Source: an uncultured Clostridia bacterium (GTDB taxonomy: Bacteria; Bacillota; Clostridia; TANB77; CAG-508). From it: 5,274 nucleotides of DNA. The DNA is taken from positions 1 to 5,274 of the forward strand of contig CALYBF010000105.1 in the NCBI GenBank assembly GCA_944393755.1. The letters run 5' to 3'. The first letter of the stretch is position 1. Every line of letters starts with the position of its first letter. Made by a program: the position numbers and the translations under genes. The notes beneath the pieces are model-generated. The model had not been told where the DNA came from and searched no databases. It saw only the letters and a list, made by a program, of their open reading frames with translations. Shown here one piece after another: positions 1 through 4,348 of the stretch.

Positions 1-23
1 GTAGTTTTCCCATTTGTCAAGAT

Positions 24-51
24 AAAAATACAAGAATTTTTAAAATTCTTG
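24..51 (-). terminator. Rho-independent terminator of the small orphan gene
   Basis: Bases 31-40 (CAAGAATTTT) and 42-51 (AAAATTCTTG) are perfectly complementary; a realistic hairpin has 8 pairs and a 5-base loop. Read on the minus strand, the stem is followed at once by a U-rich tract (TATTTTTAT, 30-22). It begins only 3 bases after the stop codon of the minus-strand gene at 54-362, which fits a terminator for that gene. The stem has only two G-C pairs, so it is modest in strength. Confidence 0.7.
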
Positions 52-53
52 CA

Positions 54-362
54 TTATCTTTCTAAATCTTGTTCTCTATCATCTAATTTTCTATCTCTAC
101 TTACTACATTTGTCTCTCTTGTTTTTAACCTTTCTGGTTTTCTTGGAGTTTTTCTTCTTGTTTTTTTATCATTATGCATTAAAATACCTTCCAAACTTTT
201 TATAGATTTATTTGCTACAGCAAAATCGTTTATATATTCTGGATCGTTCATATATTTATTTAAACCACTACCTGTTTTTTCTAATTGTTCATCAGGACTA
301 AAAAAAGCTCTAAACAATTCTTTCCAGTCAGTTTGTTTTTCTCTAACATTAACTTCTTTCAT
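54..362 (-). CDS. Small highly charged protein of unknown function (102 aa)
   Basis: I do not recognise this protein. It has no signal peptide or membrane segment and looks cytosolic. The first 60 residues are mixed, with an aromatic patch (DWKELFRAFF, 12-21). Residues 66-81 form a strongly basic stretch (KKTRRKTPRKPERLKT), and the tail 88-102 alternates charges and ends REQDLER. A basic, proline-containing tail could bind nucleic acid, but that is inference. The minus strand was chosen because the overlapping plus-strand frame (49-453) encodes the Leu/Ser/Phe-rich product typical of an antisense shadow. Support for the gene comes from a good promoter (400-428), a terminator just after the stop and a Shine-Dalgarno-like AGAGGTG at 376-382. 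That site is about 13 bases from the ATG, longer than usual; no better in-frame start exists. It lies 102 bases downstream of mtnN but appears to be separately transcribed. Confidence 0.7.
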   Translation of the reverse strand: MKEVNVREKQTDWKELFRAFFSPDEQLEKTGSGLNKYMNDPEYINDFAVANKSIKSLEGILMHNDKKTRRKTPRKPERLKTRETNVVSRDRKLDDREQDLER

Positions 363-399
363 AATTATAAAGTTTCACCTCTCTTTTAAACATATGTTA

Positions 400-428
400 A
401 TTTTAGCATATTTCATAGGAAAAATCAA
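400..428 (-). promoter_or_regulatory. Sigma-A type promoter for the small orphan gene
   Basis: On the minus strand there is a -35 TTGATT (428-423), a 17-base spacer and a -10 TAAAAT (405-400). A TG one base ahead of the -10 (TGCTAAAAT) makes it an extended -10. Start of transcription would fall near 393, giving a leader of about 30 bases before the ATG at 362. It lies wholly in the gap after mtnN. Spacer length and the TGn motif make it better than chance in AT-rich DNA. Confidence 0.6.
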
Positions 429-464
429 GTATTATTCGCAAAATTTAATTTAATGGTTTAAATT

Positions 465-1157
465 TCACATTTTGTGTAAAACTTCTTTTAATATTTCTGC
501 ACATCTATTAGAAGCAAGATCTAAGTTTTTATCAAAATCTTTTTCATTTTCACCATTAGGTGTATCAGAAACTCCTCTAATTACTAAAAAAGGAATATTA
601 TCTAAATAACAAACTTGAGCAATTGCTCCACACTCCATATCAACAACATCAGCTTTAAATGTTGCTCTTATCTCATCTCTTAATGTAACTTCTGTACAAA
701 AAATATCGCCAGTTGCTACTATTCCAGTTCTAACTTTATAATCTCTTTTTTCATTTACAACATCTTTTATTTTATCTAACCAATCACTATCACAACTAAC
801 ATCATTTCCAACGCCTGTTATATAACCTTTACTATGTCCAAATGCTGTTATATCAAAATCGTGTTGAACAACTTTTTTACCAATTAAAATATCACCTATA
901 TTAAGCATTGGGTCAATTGATGCTGCTGCACCTACATTTATTACTTTACTTACTTTGTATTTATCAATTAAAATTTGAGTTGTTCTTGCTGCATTTACTT
1001 TACCAACTCCACTTTGAACTAAAATACATTTTTTGTTTTCAATTTTTCCTTTATAAAAATCTAATTCATAACTTTCTTCTAGTTCTATATCTTTCATTAA
1101 ATTTTTAACTGCATCTTTTTCTTCTTCCATTGCAACTACAATTCCTATTTTATCCAT
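465..1157 (-). CDS. mtnN: 5'-methylthioadenosine/S-adenosylhomocysteine nucleosidase
   Basis: This cytosolic enzyme hydrolyses the N-glycosidic bond of methylthioadenosine and S-adenosylhomocysteine, releasing adenine plus methylthioribose or S-ribosylhomocysteine. It therefore serves methionine salvage and SAM-cycle detoxification, and supplies the LuxS substrate where LuxS exists. At 230 aa it matches the family's usual length. Visible motifs are the N-terminal IGIVVAMEEE (4-13), SGVGKVNAA (49-57), NVGAAASID (74-82), the HDFDITAFGH stretch (99-108), VDMECGAIAQV (172-182) and RGVSDTPNG (194-202). By comparison with the E. coli enzyme (Glu12, Glu174, Asp197) the catalytic residues are Glu13, Glu175 and Asp198, all present with a constant offset of one. 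The start has GGGAG ten bases upstream and a good promoter at 1179-1207. It is divergent from glmS. After the stop there is only a weak all-AT hairpin (447-464), so termination before the next gene is uncertain. Confidence 0.96.
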   Translation of the reverse strand: MDKIGIVVAMEEEKDAVKNLMKDIELEESYELDFYKGKIENKKCILVQSGVGKVNAARTTQILIDKYKVSKVINVGAAASIDPMLNIGDILIGKKVVQHDFDITAFGHSKGYITGVGNDVSCDSDWLDKIKDVVNEKRDYKVRTGIVATGDIFCTEVTLRDEIRATFKADVVDMECGAIAQVCYLDNIPFLVIRGVSDTPNGENEKDFDKNLDLASNRCAEILKEVLHKM

Positions 1158-1178
1158 TTTCTTTCAACTCCCAAAATA

Positions 1179-1207
1179 ATTATACTATGTTTTAAAAAAT
1201 TCTTCAA
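1179..1207 (-). promoter_or_regulatory. Sigma-A type promoter for mtnN
   Basis: The minus strand carries TTGAAG (1207-1202), a 17-base spacer and a consensus TATAAT (1184-1179). The ATG of mtnN is at 1157, so the untranslated leader would be only about 15 bases, holding the GGGAG ribosome site (1172-1168). Its -35 lies 25 bases from the -35 of the divergent glmS promoter. Confidence 0.6.
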
Positions 1208-1232
1208 CAATTTTTAAATTTTAAAATAATAC

Positions 1233-1264
1233 TTGCAACTTTTTTTATTTTAATGTAATATAAT
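1233..1264 (+). promoter_or_regulatory. Promoter for the glmS leader and gene
   Basis: TTGCAA (1233-1238) is followed after 17 bases by TAATAT (1256-1261). A perfect TATAAT overlaps it at 1259-1264, but at a 20-base spacing, so the exact -10 is ambiguous. Transcription would begin near 1268-1271, giving about 60 bases of leader before the ribozyme cleavage site at 1331/1332. That agrees with glmS ribozymes lying in the 5' untranslated region. Confidence 0.55.
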
Positions 1265-1330
1265 AAAGTAAATTGAAAGAAATGCAAAATAAAACAAAAA
1301 TTTAAGAGAAAGGAGTATTGTTTTAGTTAT

Positions 1331-1468
1331 AGCGCCAGGACACTTATTACAAGTGTTGACGAGGTCTAAGGTATTCGAAAGATTCGGCGGGTTCCTTAGT
1401 GGCTTTGCTTAAGGTCATAAGTATTAACTAAAAAGACCAGTAGTGATATTGGAACAAAGAGTTAATAC
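1331..1468 (+). promoter_or_regulatory. glmS ribozyme (glucosamine-6-phosphate-responsive self-cleaving RNA)
   Basis: This cis-acting RNA uses glucosamine-6-phosphate as a cofactor to cut its own mRNA, lowering glmS expression when product is plentiful. The cleavage site is A1331/G1332, followed by the conserved GCGCC. P1 pairs 1340-1345 (ACACTT) with 1351-1356 (AAGTGT) around a 5-base loop. The conserved TGACGAGG is at 1357-1364 and CGGCGG at 1385-1390; P2 pairs CGCC 1333-1336 with GGCG 1386-1389. CTAAGG (1366-1371) pairs with CCTTAG (1394-1399) as P2.1. P3 is 1400-1406 with 1411-1417, closing only a 4-base loop. P4 is a perfect 9-base stem, GTATTAACT (1421-1429) with AGTTAATAC (1460-1468). 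It encloses a hairpin, CCAGTA/TATTGG (1437-1452), capped by the GNRA loop GTGA, and the conserved GAACAAAG (1452-1459). All diagnostic parts are intact and glmS follows 69 bases on. Confidence 0.97.
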
Positions 1469-1523
1469 AATTAAGCTTTATTTGCATAGCTTTCAATTCC
1501 ATATAAAAATATTTAATAAATTG

Positions 1524-1530
1524 AAGGAGG
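1524..1530 (+). promoter_or_regulatory. Ribosome binding site of glmS
   Basis: AAGGAGG ends seven bases before the ATG at 1538, a near-perfect Shine-Dalgarno site that fixes the glmS start. That start also puts Cys directly after Met, as the enzyme requires. Upstream TTCAATT (1492-1498) could pair with AATTGAA (1519-1525) and cover the first two bases of the site. Confidence 0.85.
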
Positions 1531-1537
1531 ATTTACT

Positions 1538-3376
1538 ATGTGTGGAATTGTAGGTTACATAGGAACAAAAAAAGCAAGTCCTATTCTTATTAATGGACTT
1601 TTAAGATTAGAATATAGAGGTTATGACTCAGCAGGGATAGCAACAATGGAAGATGATAAAATCTCTGTTATGAAAGATAAAGGAAGAGTTAAAAATTTAT
1701 ATAATTTACCAGGAATTGATGATTTAAAAGGAACAATCGGTATTGCTCACACAAGATGGGCAACACATGGAAAACCATCAAAAGAAAACTCTCACCCTCA
1801 TATTGATAATTCAGAAAGTTTTGCAGTAGTGCATAATGGTATTATTGAAAATTATAATGAATTAAGAAAATTTTTAACAGATAATGGATATAAATTCTAT
1901 TCAGAAACAGATACTGAAATAGTACCAAATTTAATTCATTACTATTACAGTAAAGATACTTCAAATGATGATATGAAAATATTAAGAGCTGTAAAAAATG
2001 CTTGTAAAGACTTAAAAGGAAGTTTTGCATTAGAAATAATTTCAAAATATGATAAAGACCATATGATAGTTTTAAGAAAAGATAGCCCTTTAGTTATAGG
2101 AAAAGGTGATGGAGAAAATTATATATCATCTGATATACCAGCAATACTTTCATTTACAAGAGAATTTTATTTATTAAATGATTTAGAATTTGCTGTATTA
2201 TCTAGAGAAGATATTAAATTCTATGATACAAACTTACAACCTATAGACAAAAAAGTACAAACAATAGAGTGGAACGCAGCAAGTGCAGAAAAAGAAGGTT
2301 ATGAAGACTATATGTTAAAAGAAATTCACGAACAACCAACAGCAATTCGTGAAACAATAGGTGCAAAATTAGATGTAGGTACAAAATGTTCTTTTGATGA
2401 ATTAGATTTTACAAAAGAATATTTAAAAGGACTACACAAAATATATTTAGTAGCTTGTGGTACAGCAATGCACGCAGGTCTAGCTGGAAAAAATATGTTA
2501 GAAAAACTTTGTAGAGTTCCTACAGAAGTAGATATTGCATCTGAATTTAGATATAGAGATCCAATAATAGATGATAAAACACTTTGTATATTTATCTCAC
2601 AATCAGGAGAAACAGCAGATACAATAGCAGCTTTAAAACTATCTAGAGAAAAAGGTGCTAAAACTTTAGCAATTAGTAATGTTATAGGAAGCTCAATAAC
2701 AAGAGAAGCTGATTATTCAATATATACTCACGCAGGACCAGAAATAGCAGTAGCTTCTACAAAAGCATATACATCACAAGTAGTACTTTTAGCAATGCTT
2801 GCAATATATTTTGCAGAAACAATGGAAGAATCAGAAGTAGAAGTTTTAAATTTAAAAAAAGAAATTTTAGAGTTACCTAAAAAATTAGAAGAAACTCTAA
2901 AATGTGAAGACAGAATAAAAGGTTTTGGTCATAGAATTTACCAAGAAAAAGACGTATTTTTCTTAGGAAGAGGAATTGATGAAACAGTTGCAAGAGAATC
3001 AGCATTAAAATTAAAAGAAATATCCTATATACATGCAGACAGTTATCCAGCTGGGGAACTAAAACATGGACCAATTGCCCTAATTGAAAATGGTATTACT
3101 GTTATAAGTATAATGACAGACCCAAAACTTGTAGAAAAAACAGTAAGCAATATTCAAGAAGTAATAACAAGAGGAGCCAAAACATTAGTAGTAACAAACC
3201 AAGACGTAGATAGCAAAATGTTTGATACAGTAATTCGTATTCCAGAAACAGACCCATTTGTTTCACCAATACTTTCTGTAGTACCACTTCAACTTCTTGC
3301 ATATTACATTTCAAAAGAAAAAGGTTTAGACGTAGATAAACCAAGAAACCTAGCAAAATCAGTAACAGTCGAATAG
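1538..3376 (+). CDS. glmS: Glutamine--fructose-6-phosphate aminotransferase (isomerizing)
   Basis: This cytosolic enzyme converts fructose-6-phosphate and glutamine to glucosamine-6-phosphate and glutamate, the first committed step toward UDP-GlcNAc, peptidoglycan and other amino sugars. At 612 aa it is full length (E. coli about 609). The N-terminal class II glutaminase domain spans roughly 2-240. It has Cys2 as nucleophile once Met is removed, RWATHGKPS (73-81) and HNGIIENY (99-106). Two SIS sugar-isomerase domains follow. The first, about 295-425, has ACGTAMHAG (306-314), SQSGET (354-359) and ASTKAYTSQ (406-414). The second, about 470-600, has LGRGIDETVARESALKLKE (476-494) and GELKHGP (506-512, with the ring-opening His510). 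The C-terminal tail NLAKSVTVE is the invariant family ending and holds the active-site Lys607. The gene is intact, has a strong ribosome site and is controlled by the upstream ribozyme. Its TAG stop lies inside the left end of the repeat at 3373-3510. Confidence 0.98.
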   Translation: MCGIVGYIGTKKASPILINGLLRLEYRGYDSAGIATMEDDKISVMKDKGRVKNLYNLPGIDDLKGTIGIAHTRWATHGKPSKENSHPHIDNSESFAVVHNGIIENYNELRKFLTDNGYKFYSETDTEIVPNLIHYYYSKDTSNDDMKILRAVKNACKDLKGSFALEIISKYDKDHMIVLRKDSPLVIGKGDGENYISSDIPAILSFTREFYLLNDLEFAVLSREDIKFYDTNLQPIDKKVQTIEWNAASAEKEGYEDYMLKEIHEQPTAIRETIGAKLDVGTKCSFDELDFTKEYLKGLHKIYLVACGTAMHAGLAGKNMLEKLCRVPTEVDIASEFRYRDPIIDDKTLCIFISQSGETADTIAALKLSREKGAKTLAISNVIGSSITREADYSIYTHAGPEIAVASTKAYTSQVVLLAMLAIYFAETMEESEVEVLNLKKEILELPKKLEETLKCEDRIKGFGHRIYQEKDVFFLGRGIDETVARESALKLKEISYIHADSYPAGELKHGPIALIENGITVISIMTDPKLVEKTVSNIQEVITRGAKTLVVTNQDVDSKMFDTVIRIPETDPFVSPILSVVPLQLLAYYISKEKGLDVDKPRNLAKSVTVE

Positions 3377-3510
3377 GGACGTTTCAAATTGGACATTTTG
3401 TCCAATTTGGGACACATCTATAAAAAGCAAGTAGATTTTCTACCTGCTTTTTGTTTTTTATAAGATCTGTCCCGAATGCGACTAAAAGGTCGCAAAAGAA
3501 ACGTCCCTAT
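3373..3510. repeat. Composite inverted-repeat element, REPIN/MITE-like (138 bp)
   Basis: The ends are perfect 13-base inverted repeats, ATAGGGACGTTTC (3373-3385) and GAAACGTCCCTAT (3498-3510). Inside, two units in opposite orientation share one plan: GGGACGTTTC, a small hairpin, then GGGACA. The left unit (3376-3414) holds a 10-pair hairpin, AAATTGGACA/TGTCCAATTT (3386-3408). The right unit (minus strand, 3507-3468) holds a different 6-pair hairpin, TGCGAC/GTCGCA (3477-3494). Between them lies a terminator hairpin (3422-3452). The whole could fold as a long stem with side arms. TA dinucleotides at 3374-3375 and 3508-3509 flank the GGGACG ends and could be a target duplication. It has no coding capacity. 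The unit plan recalls REP/REPIN repeats mobilised by RAYT (TnpA-REP) transposases; a TA-flanked MITE is the alternative. Copy number cannot be judged from one locus. Confidence 0.75.
3422..3459 (+). terminator. Rho-independent terminator shared by convergent glmS and bofA
   Basis: AAAAAGCAAGTAG (3422-3434) pairs with CTACCTGCTTTTT (3440-3452) over 13 positions with one A-C mismatch and a 5-base loop, followed by GTTTTTT (3453-3459). On the minus strand the same stem ends in TTTTTATAG, so it should also stop leftward bofA transcripts, though less strongly. It lies 46 bases after the glmS stop and sits in the middle of the inverted-repeat element. Confidence 0.88.
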
Positions 3511-3767
3511 CCTATCAAAAGTTTTATTGTTATTAAACATACTACTCCTGGAAGTCCTAGCAAACCAATTAATATACTTGTTAAGAAATTAAGTCCTATA
3601 TGAAAACCAAAATTTGCACCTATTATATTTATTATAAAAATAACTACTCCACCTAGTATAGAATTTAAAACCAATTTTAAAATCTTTTTTATTGGCACAA
3701 TAAAAATTCTTCCAAATATAAATATAAAACAAATACAAGCTAAATATGTAATAATATTAATATCCAT
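3507..3767 (-). CDS. bofA: BofA-family inhibitor of pro-sigma-K processing
   Basis: In B. subtilis BofA sits in the outer forespore membrane with SpoIVFA and the protease SpoIVFB. It blocks pro-sigma-K cleavage until the forespore signals. This 86-aa protein matches the usual length (87). It has a hydrophobic segment at about 4-24, a basic turn VPIKKILK (24-31), a second membrane segment at about 33-52 and the signature C-terminal region GFHIGLNFLTS...LLGLPGV (54-75). Compared with the B. subtilis protein as I recall it, the inhibitory residues Asn48, Asn61 and Thr64 correspond to Asn47, Asn60 and Thr63 here. All three are kept, so function is plausible. The ribosome site GGAGTG (3780-3775) is seven bases before the ATG. 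It follows yaaL by 90 bases on the same strand, as in Bacillus. Its TAG stop is in the right end of the inverted-repeat element. Confidence 0.9.
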   Translation of the reverse strand: MDINIITYLACICFIFIFGRIFIVPIKKILKLVLNSILGGVVIFIINIIGANFGFHIGLNFLTSILIGLLGLPGVVCLITIKLLIG

Positions 3768-3807
3768 TTTAAATCACTCCAATAGTTTTTATAGGTTTTA
3801 TTACTAA

Positions 3808-3836
3808 TTTTTATGATAAAATATGGACAAATATTA
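3808..3836 (-). promoter_or_regulatory. Candidate sigma-E-like promoter ahead of bofA
   Basis: In the 90-base gap between yaaL and bofA, the minus strand has TAATATT (3836-3830), which fits the B. subtilis sigma-E -35 consensus. After 14 bases comes CATAAAAA (3815-3808), two mismatches from the -10 consensus CATACAnT. A sigma-A reading also exists: TTGGTA (3840-3835), 16 bases, TATCAT (3818-3813). The DNA is so AT-rich that chance matches are likely; sigma-E control is plausible only because BofA acts in the mother cell. Confidence 0.3.
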
Positions 3837-3857
3837 CCAAAATATTTTCTTATTTAT

Positions 3858-4136
3858 CTAGCTTGCATCTTCTTCAAAACTATATTTTTTATTATTTATT
3901 ATATCTACTTCTATTCCTTTTATTTTTGCAAGTTTAATTAAGTAATCTAATTTTGCTTGATTTGCTTTTATTTGATAAGTATAATAATCTACTAATTCAT
4001 CTTCCGCATATTCAAAATTTTTATTGTTTGATTTTAACTCTTCTCTCGTTTTTATAATTGTTTTTATTAATTCTATTTCCTTTTCATATTCTGTTTTTTC
4101 TGTTATTTTTTGTTCTCTTCTATATTCTTCTTGCAT
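3858..4136 (-). CDS. yaaL: YaaL-like DUF2508 family protein
   Basis: This 92-aa cytosolic protein is predicted to be almost entirely helical and strongly charged, with no membrane segment. The family signature lies in the second half: an FEYAEDELVDYYTYQIKA stretch (41-58), then a Leu-Tyr-Leu/Lys-rich helix ending LDYLIKLAKIKGIEV (63-77). This resembles the DUF2508 pattern of an acidic aliphatic-Asp-Tyr helix followed by a 'yLlk-AK-kgi' ending. The biochemical function is unknown as far as I know. The assignment rests on this pattern and on its place directly before bofA, as in the Bacillus order recR-yaaL-bofA. AAGGAG (4149-4144) lies seven bases before the ATG. It is probably cotranscribed with bofA. 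Upstream, where recR would be expected, a divergent ATPase gene lies instead. The first 18 residues are a Glu/Lys/Arg-rich extension. Confidence 0.75.
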   Translation of the reverse strand: MQEEYRREQKITEKTEYEKEIELIKTIIKTREELKSNNKNFEYAEDELVDYYTYQIKANQAKLDYLIKLAKIKGIEVDIINNKKYSFEEDAS

Positions 4137-4176
4137 AATACATCTCCTTAATTTTTAATTTTAACTCTCCATTTCT

Positions 4177-4182
4177 ATTATA
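4177..4182 (-). promoter_or_regulatory. Possible -10 box for the yaaL-bofA transcript
   Basis: A consensus TATAAT reads leftward at 4182-4177, about 40 bases before the yaaL ATG. No convincing -35 lies 16-18 bases upstream; TGAATA at about 18 bases is the closest. The rest of 4141-4348 is nearly pure A/T with no other structure I trust. Weak call. Confidence 0.3.
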
Positions 4183-4281
4183 TTCCAATTAATATGTTTC
4201 TATTCATTTAAAATATTAATAGCCTTTTTAACTTTTTTAATTAAATTTTTCTATTATTTTTTATTATTTTCACCAAAATAC

Positions 4282-4310
4282 TTGTTTTTTTCCTCTTTTT
4301 ATAGGATAAT
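4282..4310 (+). promoter_or_regulatory. Sigma-A type promoter for the membrane ATPase gene
   Basis: TTGTTT (4282-4287), a 17-base spacer and GATAAT (4305-4310) read rightward. Transcription would begin near 4317, about 32 bases before the chosen ATG at 4349. Its presence suggests the ATPase gene starts its own transcription unit, divergent from yaaL. Confidence 0.5.
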
Positions 4311-4348
4311 ATATATGTATGAATTTATTTAATGAAAGGAATTTTCAG

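Noticed and set aside
15..20. Minus-strand TTGACA, a perfect -35 hexamer
   Set aside because: A -10 would fall at or beyond the window edge, so no promoter can be shown.
49..453. Plus-strand open frame of 134 codons over the small minus-strand gene
   Set aside because: The product is Leu/Ser/Phe-rich in the manner of an antisense shadow, has no ribosome site, and runs opposite to a frame with its own promoter and terminator.
447..464. AATTTAA/TTAAATT hairpin directly after mtnN
   Set aside because: Seven pairs all A-T, with no proper U-tract of its own strength; too weak to call a terminator in DNA this AT-rich.
1309..1326. AAAGGAG followed by TTG, suggesting a leader peptide upstream of the ribozyme
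   Set aside because: The TTG codon is followed by one codon and then TAG, so no peptide is encoded; the purine run is probably just leader sequence.
2877..3356. Minus-strand Leu-rich open frames inside glmS
   Set aside because: They are shadows of the glmS coding sequence, without ribosome sites or recognisable motifs.
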